A stretch of DNA of 64,000 nucleotides from Odontesthes bonariensis (taxonomy: Eukaryota > Chordata > Actinopteri > Atheriniformes > Atherinopsidae). The position numbers were made by a program, and so were the translations under genes. Positions 19,045 to 30,181 of the stretch are shown here, in pieces. The stretch lies in assembly GCF_027942865.1 (NCBI RefSeq), contig NC_134526.1, positions 9,456,284 through 9,520,283 on the forward strand, written 5' to 3'. Every line of letters begins with the position of its first letter. Positions within the stretch are counted from its first letter, which is position 1. Under the pieces are notes generated by a model. It searched no databases. It had not been told where the DNA came from and was given only the letters and a program-made list of their open reading frames with translations.

Positions 19045-19091
19045 CGATCCTTGAAATTTACCAAGAGAAACCAGCATGAATCATCTCTAAG
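19045..19091 (+). other. Probable noncoding exon 1 of the DTX-like gene
   Basis: CTAAG|GTCAGT makes a good donor at 19091/19092, and the only matching acceptor before the start is CTCCAG(CAG) at 19990/19993. The exon carries a five-codon upstream frame, ATG-AAT-CAT-CTC-TAA, at 19076-19090. The 5' edge is a guess. Confidence 0.5.
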
Positions 19092-19993
19092 GTCAGTATT
19101 TATCTAATCCGAAAGAGATTCAAGATGCAGGGCTACGCCTAAAGTAACCTCGACGGCTGTGTGATAACCAGATTCAGTTGTACGTGTCTGATTTATTTAC
19201 TTCCTTGAAGCTCGACTCTGCAATGTGGCTTTTCCGATCGCCTACCAGTTCTACTTTGGGAGCTGTAAACACTCTCATCCTTTGCATTTTGGCACTATAA
19301 TTCAGGAGATGTTTCTAAAATAACCTTGTTGTTTGAGATTATTCAAATATCTGAAGGATATGAATGCAGCAACAGGTTTAGTAAGTTTCGCTTCCAGTAT
19401 AGCTGGTTTGTCACCAAAGAGCTGCAAACGAGTTAATGATCAGTACGTATCAGGAAAACGGGGAAGTATGGGACGGTTCACTTAATCTGTGACTGTAACT
19501 ATTGTTCTCAGTCATATCGATAAACACCAAAGAAGTGTAATTTATTTAACAGTACAGCAGATATCGCAGTGGATGTGCCATTAAGGTAACAAAATGTCAA
19601 TTAAAACAAAACAAACAACCCACAGTTGTCCTGGCCTGTTGTTGTTTTAAATAACCAGTCATACTTGCTTCCTAAAAATTTCTGGACAGAAAAATCTTGA
19701 TCAAGATGACGGATATTTTTTAATATGTGTGTGTAGTGTCATAGTAACCCCCAATAGAGGGTGTTAGATGATCAAATATGTCTTTCTTCTCATTTGTAAG
19801 GGTGGGGTCCTTGCATGACTTTCCCCGTATGTTAATAGTTTCATACAAAGATTCTGTCTTTTAGCTTAATATCGTCACCATTGTGCTGCTTTTAACACTC
19901 TGCTTCTCTGCAGAATCATGCCATTTTTGTGTCTCTGTCTCGCACTCACTCTCAGTTTCTCCCTGAAACCACTGATTGTGTTTCCTCCAGCAG
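19092..19993 (+). other. First intron of the DTX-like gene
   Basis: Inferred from the donor at 19092 and a pyrimidine-rich acceptor directly before the start codon. Contains the GAS-like motif at 19201-19209. No coding sequence recognised. Confidence 0.5.
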
Positions 19994-22900
19994 ATGGCAG
20001 AGCCTGGTAGGACTGTGAGGGTGAGTGGTCTTCCCACAGACATTGAGGATGACAGGCTGAGGGACAAGTTATCCATCCACTTCCTCCGAGCCAAGAATGG
20101 AGGAGGGGAAATAGATTCTGTTATCCTCATCAAGGCAACGCCCGCCTCAGCCCTCATCACCTTCGAGGACAGCACAGGTCAGCGGAGTCAAGCTGTGTTC
20201 ACATCTCTAAATTTGAGGTGTAGGGGAGTGGGATTCCTCTCTTAAACGCACTCTTTAAAAAAAATACTCTTTACTATACGATTATACTGTCTGTAATATC
20301 ACCAGGTCTAACAATATTGCAGAAAATGCCTCCTAACTTTCATCCTTTAGACCACAAATTGTAGTTGCATTTATTTACATAGTATTAGTAAGATGTTGCA
20401 CTATGTCTGCAGTCACCGGTGATTTATACTGAGCTGGAATGCTGGCATGCAAGTCAGTGGAGCGGCCAATGGCAGAAACGCTTAGTCAGGATGCTTTACA
20501 GACTCTGATTGATTTCCCTCCAATGACCTCTCTTACACAGTGGCACAGAGAGTAGTTCGACGCAGCTGGCACGTTCTTGACGTGGATGGGAAGAAGTATA
20601 AACTCACTGCAGTGGAGCATTGTGAAAGTTTGGATCCAGATCAGGTATGTTAGCTACAATTTTGCAAAATGTGGCAACACATGTTGAATTGTATAGAAAA
20701 AATTCCTGAGTTTTGGCTGTTTTTTGCTGTCATCTTAGATCATCTTAAATTTAACAGCAACTGTTAACTATAGCCAGCTTCCTGGCGGAGTCAACGCATT
20801 GACGAGCCTTCATAAGAGCCACCGTGACGTCCAGATGAACTACACTGCTAACAAGGGATCCTGCACATTGCACGGCTCCTACTCCAAAGTGCAGGCTGCC
20901 TTGGCTCAACTGCTTGGTCACCCAGCAGGTCCAGAGTCAGCAAACAACAGTCACTCAGATCGAGTTGACCCAAGTAGTTCCCAGTCTGCTCAGCCATCAC
21001 AGAAGCCTTGTACTCCAGGGTGTGAAGATCAGAGTAAAAAACCTAACCAGCAAAGAGAAAAAAATCCCATTAGCATTCTATCCGATGAGTACATTTCAAG
21101 TTCAGAAAGAGATCTTACTCCTGGTGTTCATGGCTGGGAGGATAGCAGACACACAGACAGCGCAGCTCTGCATCCCCCTGCCACATCCGTAGAGGACTCC
21201 TCTCTAATTGTGGATGCAGACATGTTCCACTATCTGCGAAAACACTGCGGCAAGGAATATCAGCATATCCTCAGTCAGTATGGTGTCGAGGTGATAGATG
21301 AGACAAATCAGGGCTTGACCACTTTGTTTTTCCATGGCGCAGAAACAGCAGTGATGGATGACGGCAGAGAGCAGGAGCGCTTGAAGCTAGCAAGAAAGGC
21401 GATAAGTCGGCTTTACCAGGAGAATGAGAGCAAGATCCGTCGAGCCCAGCTCGCAAAGGCTATTCTGTCCCCCAGAGGAGGACTGCAAAGGGCACTGCAA
21501 AACTTAAGTGTCAGATTTCCCAAGCTTCTTCTGAACGAAGATGAGAAAAATATTTACATTATTGGGTGCAGCAGTGACGTGTCCGAGGCCAAGACCTCGC
21601 TTCTCCTGGACCTTGATGAAGTGAGACATAAAAAGGAAGATGTGTATGATTTTGGGTCATCATTGACCTATGCTGATGAGCAAAGAGTCCCACACCCGAT
21701 GCATTCCACTGTAGGATCCGTAGATCCTGAAAGGACAGATCAGATGGTGGGGTCAGAGGAGGACGAAATGAGAGCTGGAGGAGGTCGAAGGTATAAACTA
21801 GCTGCTCGGTTTAAAGATTCAGGCCTGCCTGCATTAGGCAGTCGACCAACTGACTTCACCTTTCGAGCAAACTCATCGCCCAGTCAGCAAACGCGACTCG
21901 GGCCAATGCGAGGGCATGATGTGCTGGCAGAAAAAGCGGGGACTTCTGCTGAAGCAGTCTCCAGAGCAATACCCCAAAACACAGGAGGGGACATATTGTT
22001 TAAAACTGGATATTCGTTGCCTCCATTCACCCTCATGCAGAGTAAGACCTCTTCCAATACAGATATGATGGATACTCGACCCAAAACTTCAGCATCTCCT
22101 CATTCCAGTTTGTCAGGGAGCTCTGCGCTTCCACCTGCTGGGTCTGGATCCACCTTGAGGCGAGCCAGTAGTTTCTCAGGAACACCTCAGCAGAAGGCTC
22201 AAGTTGTGGGTCAGAAAAACCAAGATGATTCCAGCCAGTCCACAGTTAGAACCAGGGTGAGGTCCTCTAGCTTCAGTGATCAGATGGGAAGGAACGGGCA
22301 GGAAGTCCATCATGCAGAGATCTCAGTTTCCCGGGTGATGTGGTCGTACATAAACGAAGCCTACTGCACCCGAGTGGAAGACCTAACATCTGATGTCCTG
22401 ATGAAAGACAGCTACACAGAAGGTAGTAAGGATCTGATCGTAACTATAACAGGGGCAGACTCATCTCGAGTGAGGTCATGCCAGCAAAGTTTACAGAAGC
22501 TGGTTGACTCAGTAGGCTTAGACTTCTCTGTGCAGGAGCTGCGCCTGTCAGAGCTGGGTGTTACTGACGAAAAAGATGAAACCTTACAGGCCTGTTGCTC
22601 TGAGATGAAGAGCCGCTTCAAGAAAGTTACGGTTCAAATCTACAAGAAGAGCTTATATCTTCTTGGGCCACAACAGTTGTGCTCTCAGGTTGTTGCTACA
22701 CTGCGGGAGGTGTTTTCAGGAGACGCTGAGCAGCAACACCTCTCCAGCCCCTCTTCTTTTTTAAGGAACTCGCCCACTTCTTCACAAATGAATATGGTTG
22801 AAAGCACTTGCCTGGATTTTAACAGTAATTCAAACGTGGTGCTCGGGACTCAAACAGGCAAAAGTGCGACGAGCCCGGAGTGGAAAACCACCTACACAAG

Positions 22901-24395
22901 TGACTTTTGTGAGAAGGAGGGTGTTAACGGACCTATTAGCCAGTCGTCTGTGAGGAAGGACTATGTCATGAAGGAGAAAGTGAAGATTGCAAGTACAGTG
23001 GAGGTGGATGGACACAAGGGGGGCAATCAGTGCGTAAACAGAAATAATACAAGTACGAGTCCTGTGAATGGTATAGAGAAAGAGAGAACCACATGTGCTC
23101 CCCAGACAGACACTACAGGGCAGAACACTCCAGGGGAATCCAGGTCAGGTCAGGGAGGCTGGGTGAGCATCTGTGTGTGTGGGGAAAATGGGACAGCATT
23201 GATGAGGACAAAGTGCGGGGCAACCATGTGCCCTAAGTGCCTGGAAACAGTACATGCCAAATGCAAAGTTTGTCACGAGACGGAGCCGATGCAGCGAGGC
23301 ATCCAGGGCGACATCAAGAAATCTCGACTGAGCATCAGTTTACCAGGTCACAACAAGGACTGTGTTATCAAGATCACTTACCGCATCCCTGATGGTATCC
23401 AAGGGGTGAGTGGCTTACTTAAAACTTACTCTCAGGGACAGATGTAGTTATATCTGATACAGCCTTTCACTTTCTACCATGGTGACTTTTAAGCTTTTAC
23501 CTCAGAAGAGTGTCGATGAGACAAAAAAGGCTGCTAAAGTAGCATCTGTTGGGTGTTAGTCTATTGTTTTAATTGCTCTGCCACTTCACAGAAAGTAGTA
23601 TCACTCCGTGCCAGACCTTGAATATGTAGCTTTTATGTAAAGGGAAATTAAATCTCTATGCGTGGACTGTTCATTAGTAAGATACACATGTCATTTATAC
23701 TTGAGTTGTAGATAACTCCTACGAGATGTCAAGATCGATTTAGCAAACGATAGTGATACATGTTGGACTGGAAACTGATAATTTATTGTGGTGTGCAGAA
23801 GATTTTAGTTATGCAAGAAGCTGAGTCCCAGTTTTGCTTGCACTCATGCCTCCAATGAGATCTGCAAACATTAGACCATATAAACTTGTTTATTGTCAAA
23901 ATACAAATTAGTTGCAGTTGCACCTCACATTGTACAGAGGTTTGATATAAAGCTATATGAAGGTGAGTTTATGAAATATAATCTTTCATTTTGAATTTGC
24001 TTTTTCTAATTAGGAGGGTCACCCATCTCCTGGAAAACCGTTTAAAGGAGGGGTATTTGAGGCCTACCTCCCCGAATGCGAGAAGGCAAAGAAGCTGCTG
24101 CCCAGACTGGGGAAAGCCTTCAGGCAGGGACTCACCTTCACAGTGACAGGCACAGACACAGAGGCCAGAGTCACCTGGGACTGCATCCCACACAAGACCA
24201 GCTTACAGGGAGGCAAAGCAGAGTGAGTGAACCCAGGCCGAATGTCCATCTGGGCTGCAGAACTAAAGGTCACAAATATTAGTCCACAGATCTGAGCTGA
24301 ACGATTGTCTTTTCATTTCTTTCAGGAAAGGCTATCCAGACTCCACTTATCTGACGCGCTTATCGGAAGTCTTGAGCAATCATGGCATTGAGTAG
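19994..24395 (+). CDS. NID/RRM-like, KH-like, degenerate RING and Deltex C-terminal domain protein (DTX3L-related)
   Basis: Coding exons: 19994-20177, 20541-20644, 20739-23405, 24014-24222, 24326-24395; all joins keep frame, giving 1,077 residues. Residues 1-96 (RTVRVSGLP...RDKL...GGGEID...ALITFEDS) look like the NMI/IFI35 domain and RBM43. Residues 254-401 (VDADMFHYLRKHCG...IYIIGCSSD) also resemble RBM43. A Ser-rich linker is followed by a KH-like block (about 622-757). Residues 908-941 are RING-like but degenerate. Residues about 960-1077 are a Deltex C-terminal domain with HPSPGKPF, IPHKT and GYPDSTY. DTX3L with PARP9 joins ubiquitylation to ADP-ribosylation in interferon and DNA-damage responses. 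By analogy this is a candidate cytosolic or nuclear ADP-ribosylation/ubiquitin factor. Orthology is open: the position matches IFI35, the C-terminus DTX3L. Confidence 0.85.
20178..20540 (+). other. Intron 2 of the DTX-like gene
   Basis: Donor ACAG|GTCAGC, acceptor TCTTACACAG, splitting a valine codon inside the N-terminal RRM/NID-like domain. Nothing else seen. Confidence 0.85.
23406..24013 (+). other. Intron 4 of the DTX-like gene
   Basis: Donor GGG|GTGAGT and acceptor TTTTCTAATTAG, phase 0, between IPDGIQG and EGHPSPGKPF of the Deltex domain. Reading through it would add only a dozen residues before a stop, so a retained intron would remove most of the Deltex domain. Confidence 0.85.
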
Positions 24396-24910
24396 CCATC
24401 AGCCAGGCCTCACCAAAAATACATTGCAAAGAAGGTATTCTTATGTCAGTTTATGCATATTTTGTATATTTTTGTTTCATGCCATTTGCACTGCATTTAT
24501 CTTTTGATTAATACCAGCTTCTTTTCTAGTGTTGTAGAAAGTCTATCATGTCTTATGTGTCCACACAGTAACTGAAATCTTTCAGATGATAGTTATGTCA
24601 TTGCATTGCATTGATACTGTGGATTTTTACAATTCTTTTAACCTGCCTTACTGTTCCTTTTGTAAGAAAGGTGATTGATTCTCCACATGTGTATTACTGA
24701 CTCCTCATCATTTTCTGCATTTTTTCACAATGTAGTCTATTTTCAATTCTTCAAATAAAAATGTATACTGCGTAATGTGCACCTTACTGTATGGACAGAT
24801 ATTTTGTATGGTCCAGTTTAAGAAGAACTGGCTTTTATTTGTAAATTAAATTCCAAAAGTCTGTCTTTACTCTTGGGCACATAAATAAAAGAGCGCATTT
24901 CCTGGCTTTT
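24396..24910 (+). other. 3' UTR of the DTX-like gene with two AATAAA signals
   Basis: AATAAA occurs at 24754-24759 and 24884-24889, about 360 and 490 bases after the stop codon. Either may be used. The second lies opposite the candidate 3' end of vat1. Confidence 0.65.
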
Positions 24911-24924
24911 TTTGTTATGCTTTT

Positions 24925-24930
24925 TTTATT
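24925..24930 (-). terminator. vat1: Candidate distal poly(A) signal of vat1
   Basis: TTTATT on plus reads AATAAA on minus, followed on the minus strand by an A-rich stretch. If used, the vat1 3' UTR would be about 5 kb and would end within about 30 bases of the 3' end of the convergent DTX-like gene. Confidence 0.4.
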
Positions 24931-25425
24931 AGTCCTGGAAAACATGTAAGGCATATGGTAACATTACACACTGAAGCGTTACAAGCTCTAAAGGCCATGT
25001 GGACAACATGGCGTCACGCAGTAAACCCAGAGTCAAGCACAGAAGCAGCATCAATTCAAAGGGTTTAAAAAACAGTTGAGAGGAGAAGTGTGTTTGCAAC
25101 CAGCTAAGAAAAAAAAAAAAAAAAAAAGTCAATGTATGGACGGACAGAGCGAAGGAGATCTAGAAATCAACCTGTTGGGTATGCTTTGTAGAAAATTCCC
25201 AGTGTGACAGAACTCTAACAGCAGGCGTGTAGCGGGGATGGATGCGAAGCGAGTTTCTGAAGCATTCCCAGAGATAGGTTAAGATGTCTGATGGGTGTAC
25301 CAGCTGGCCGTGGCAGTGCAGCCCATGCTGAAGGTGAGAACAGGAACTCAGGTGACACAGGGAGCAGTGGAACGGCACTCTCCTCCCACATGACACACCA
25401 ATACATGAAACTAACGGTGAGCTAT

Positions 25426-25449
25426 ACACACACACACACACACACACAC
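25426..25449. repeat. CA microsatellite
   Basis: Twelve uninterrupted AC/CA units in the region downstream of vat1. Confidence 0.9.
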
Positions 25450-28400
25450 TCGTGCTTTATTTTCTGGTGGACTAAACATGCATTCTAGAACTGTACATGA
25501 CGAGCCCAAGCAGATTGTACCTCTAAATATCTGCAATACTTCTACAGAGGCACAGCTGTCCAGTAAAAATGACTGCTAAGGAAACAACATCTGCAGGCAG
25601 ATGTGGTTGTTTGGGCCCTCAGTGTGGATGTGCGACTCTGAATTGGAAAATAAACCTCCAACAGACTCTCCCTACACATCAAACACGGATGGTTTGAAGG
25701 AAAATTCGGTTTGTGCTGTGAACTCAGTGGAACCATGATGTCTGTGGGTGTGTGTGTGTGCGTTTTAAACTTTAAAAATTAAACATTTTCTTAGTGTGGA
25801 AAACTGCTGTTTGGAATGACCTGAGAAACCATATGTTCAAAAAAAAAGAAAGAGAGAAAAGGAACAAAAAAAAAAAATCACCCCAAAGCTTAACAGTGCA
25901 TGCTTGTGAGGGACATGAGCGAGACACAGATGCAGGTTATTGGAAATACAACACTCATTGTGTTTTTCTGACCTAAAACTATGAGTACACAATGAGTACT
26001 ATCAAATCAAAACTTGCAAAGAAAATGACCAATTTGCTTATCTGTGCTTTCTAACACTATTCTTCCCTTATGCATCTCTAAATTGCGCCTGCATAAATGT
26101 CTGGAATGACTGGGAAATCATTTCAAGATGACATACAATTCAGCTTCACCATGGTGGAAAAACTCTGACAGAAAGCCAAAGTAGGAAGGGGTGAGCTTCA
26201 GTTTAACCAACATATCCACTTAAGCCCCAACCCCAGATGCTTAGCACCCGCCCCTCTGATTGAGTTCATCTCAAAGGCATTAGCTCAAAAGAACCAAGGG
26301 GAAAATGTTAAAAAAAAAAAGAGCTTCTAATCTGTTTTCCACATGCAGATGAATGCATGCAATCTCAAATTCCAGATGTGAAAGTGGTTTGTTTTCTATG
26401 AATGTGTATGCAGAGGGAAAGGGGCTGATATGGAGAGGATTTTTGGCTGGCCGTTAGACTGCCGCACAGGCCAAGAGGCTCTGCAGATGTAGCACAGGGA
26501 AAAGGAACAACTCACAATCCATGAGTGAACTGAGACCATCTGTAAAGCGGAAATGTTGTGTCTGGGGTAGGCCAGGGCTGAACTATGTTCAGCCAATAAG
26601 CTGGGGTTTTGTTCAGCTGTGTTACAGTACTGGCCTCCCTGCACATCTGTGTGAGAACATCTGTTGCCTCACTTGTTACACGGACCATTTGCAAACATAC
26701 TGAAAGAAATATGCACAGGAATACCAATACCAAGCCGAGGAAAATTGCAGACTTCAGTCAATCTATTTACTTTTTTGTTGGAGTTTTGAGTCTTAATTGC
26801 ACGTTCCTATTCACTGTGATATTATAGCTGTAAACACAGGGGGGTTTAACCAGCTGTGGTTGGCTTGGGAGCTGGTAAAACACAGTGGAAATCATAGAAA
26901 TACAAAGGACGGGCCTCGGATCGAGGTAAGCTGTGGACAAGGGGAGAGGCACAGTGCAGGTCTATGCTTGAGCAAGACTGCAACAAAACCAAAATCAAAA
27001 ACCACAACAATTTTGTAAACTGCAAGAATAAACTGTCAGCACCCATGAGCATTTGAGATACAAAACTGACACACTGTCACAACTCATTTGCATTTTCTTT
27101 CCTCTTCAAGGTTAATGGAAAAGCATCCAAAAGCAGAATTTTCTTTATATATTTTTATGCACTGTTAATATTCAAAGCATTGACAGAGGAATATACATAC
27201 AATTTGGCACACATGGTTTGAACCAACAGAAAAACTTTATCACATTTAAAAGGAGTGCAGGTTGGCAGGTCCCCACATTAAGAGTACTGTATGAGCTTTG
27301 AACTTTAAACCCTTGAATAACAAAACAAAACAAACAAATGAAAATATAAAGGTCAATCAAAAATAACATAGTAAGTAAAACATTTGTCTTTTTTTTTTTT
27401 ACTTTTACTGAAGCATTTGTTTCTCACATGGCACTCGGAACAAAAGCACCGTCCACAGGTTCACAAAGGGAGCCCAGCAGATTAGAACGGAACACTAACC
27501 AGAGGCTGACAGGACACAATCACTCCCCACACCAGCGTGGCGGTCGCACTCCAGACCAGATCACCCTGCTCCACATTTTACTTCCCACAGGCAAGGCTGG
27601 ATGAATGCTTTGATTTTAGCTGCCACCCAGGAGAAGTTGGCCCGAGCAGGGACTGGCAAGCTGAAAATGAGGGGATCTTTACATGAGCGTGTGTGTGTGC
27701 CAACTGTGCCGCTTCAGCAGATACACTGGGACTGGATGATGGGAAACAGGCTGCAAACATGGAGCGAAGCCTGCTTAGGACTGGAGTGCAACTGCCATGC
27801 TTGCAAGTGCATTAAGATCAGCGAGCAGAGTGCAAAATACTAATACCAACTGTCCTCATAATACAGGCCTCTTATCAGACAGGAGGGAGAAATAGGGCGG
27901 GAAAGGTGGGTCGGACTGGAGCTACACGGTACTGTAGCAAAGTAGTGTAAGTTGGAAATGTGGCAGGGGCCGGTAAGGTGGGTGCTTTTAAAACCTGACA
28001 AACGACCTGAGGACACACGTCTTCACACACAATGGCACACCACACACAGCACATGAGGGAGGCCACTCATGCTTACACAACAACTTTTTCTTTCATTTTT
28101 TTCCTTTTTTTTTGGAAACATTTTTTTTTTTTTTTTTTTACAAAGTCACTAGTCACCGTCTGAGTCTCAACAGTGAGGCCGGACTCAAGAGACAGGCAGT
28201 GAGGCAGGCAGGTACGTCTGATATTTAAAGTTGATTAATAAAATTAAAACCCACTCAGAAATGAGACAGAATCCATAATCTCCATTAGGGGGAGCGGTGC
28301 ACTATGTTAGCCAGCATACTGCTAATTGCCCACATTGTCAACGTTAAAATTCAAAATTTCATACTAGTTGGAAATAACAGTTTTCTCGACCAACACTAAC

Positions 28401-28618
28401 AACCTCAAGAATTGCACCCCCTCCTTCTTTTAAACAGAGATTCTTAATACATTCTCCACCTGTTGAAATACTGGTCGACAGTAGGCAAATACAGAGTTGT
28501 TAGAGCAGAAAAGAGAGACGCAGCGAGAGGGAGTCAGAGAAACAGACCACAGTGCCATCTCTGACGAGCCTGACGCCTGTTGCTATGCCGACCACAGAGA
28601 GGGAAACAGAAAAAGGAA

Positions 28619-28636
28619 GGAGAGAGAGAGAGAGAA
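28619..28636. repeat. GA microsatellite
   Basis: Short GA dinucleotide run in purine-rich noncoding DNA downstream of vat1. Confidence 0.8.
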
Positions 28637-29855
28637 GAGTGGAGTGGGGAAGCAAAGTATGGACACCAGCTCCAGCTGAATTCTCCTCTCAGGCCATGCT
28701 GATCGACAGGCGAGTGGTTGCTGTGAAAGCAGCAGAATTCCATGGAATGCCTCGAGGAGGATGAGGAAAAAGAACTTGTATTCACCTTCTTAACTTGGTC
28801 ACTTCAGGCGCTTCACTGTCTCGTTATAACAGTGCCTCTTTCATCACATCCAGTGTGTGTGAGTGTTTATGTGTGTATTTGTTGCTTGTTTGAACAGAAA
28901 CAAATTCTCTCTTAATTGGCACTGTGCACTTCTTGCCAACAGTTGGTCAGCTAGAAAATCTGTAACTAAGGAGAAGGAAGCTGAGGGATGATTTCTGCCT
29001 CCCTATTCAACATGGCACAGAAAGGCTCATTATGAAGGAAATTCATATTCAGGCAAGTGCTTACTGTATGGACTTCACAGAAATTTGGTGAGAACACAGA
29101 AATGATATCGACCAAATAACCAAGGTTATGGCCAATAGCATTAACACCATTTTCAATGTACTCAAACATCGTGATCAAAAATCACGTTGAGAATGTCTCC
29201 TGGGGAGGTGAGGTGCTTTAGCCTATCAGAGGCATCTCTGACTCATCCTTAGTGACATAACTAAACGCTGGACACAGAGAAAGCGCCGTGTGGGTGGGTG
29301 TGGTTCTTGGTTTCTCTGCCTGTGTTTCTGCCTGTCTATGGGTCCGGCTCGTAGGTGTGTTGGGGCGGTGGTGATGGTGTGGGAGGTGTGTGTAAGGGGT
29401 GAGGGGAGAGACTCAGCACAGTGAGGGGGGGAAGTGCAGGTGGCAGGTGGAAGTCAGAGCAGAAAAATTTAGCACAGTGGGAGTTGTGGCGCGGAGGGGC
29501 ACAAGGGTCGAGGCTGGAGCCGGAGGGTGAGCGGGGATTAAGGTTGTCAAGGAAACAGTAATTTGCCCCAAGCCTGGACCATACCCACCATACTCCATGG
29601 CTTTCTTGTGTCTATGATTCCCAATGGCAAAAATTGTTTAATACTATAAGGAAGAAAGGGTGGAAGATAGGATTGGAGCTTCTAAGGGGTTGTAGAACTG
29701 GAATTTTGTTTAGACAAATGCATGAAACAGGAGAGGAATGGGAGGCAGGCGGAGCCAGGCCTGGGAAATCACTGTGGATTCGAAGTGAAGCAGAGGGGAG
29801 GTGAAAGACTGAAATGTTGCGATCGTTTTCTAATCTATCCCAACTCCTTCCAATC

Positions 29856-29861
29856 TTTATT
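29856..29861 (-). terminator. vat1: Proximal poly(A) signal of vat1
   Basis: TTTATT on plus (AATAAA on minus) lies about 96 bases beyond the vat1 stop codon and would give a 3' UTR of only about 110-120 bases. Confidence 0.5.
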
Positions 29862-29956
29862 CACACCCCACCCCCATGCTTATCTCCATTACACCTCCTG
29901 CTCCCAGGACACAAACTCCCTGCTGGTCTGCTTGACTATCCATCCTTCCCTCCCTC

Positions 29957-30181
29957 TCACTTCTCCTCCTTCTTTGCCTCTTCCTTCTTTTCCTCCTCCT
30001 TCTTCTCCTCCTTCTTCTCTTCCTTCTTCTCTTCCTTCTTAGGCTCCTCTTTCTTCTTGTCATCTTTCTTCTCCTCCTTCTTTCCATCGTCCTTCTTCTT
30101 GTCATCTTTCTTCTTCTCCTCCTTCTTCTTGTCCTCTTTCTTCTCCTCCTTCTTGGCCTCCTCCTTCTTTTCTTCCTCGGG
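29957..30181 (-). repeat. vat1: Coding AAG/GAG/GAA repeat for the VAT1 Lys/Glu tail
   Basis: The last 73 codons are AAG, AAA, GAG, GAA and GAC with a few Ala, Pro and Gly. On the plus strand this appears as a TTC/CTC-rich tract, which creates long spurious antisense open frames. Confidence 0.9.

Larger units (their letters stand above)
24931..29956 (-). other. vat1: Long noncoding region, probable vat1 3' UTR or flank
   Basis: No exon was recognised in these 5 kb. It holds a CA repeat (25426-25449), poly(A) and poly(T) tracts near 25108 and 28119, a GA repeat near 28619, a minus-strand AATAAA at 25462-25457, and a proximal one at 29861-29856. How much is transcribed as vat1 3' UTR cannot be told from sequence. 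Confidence 0.5.
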
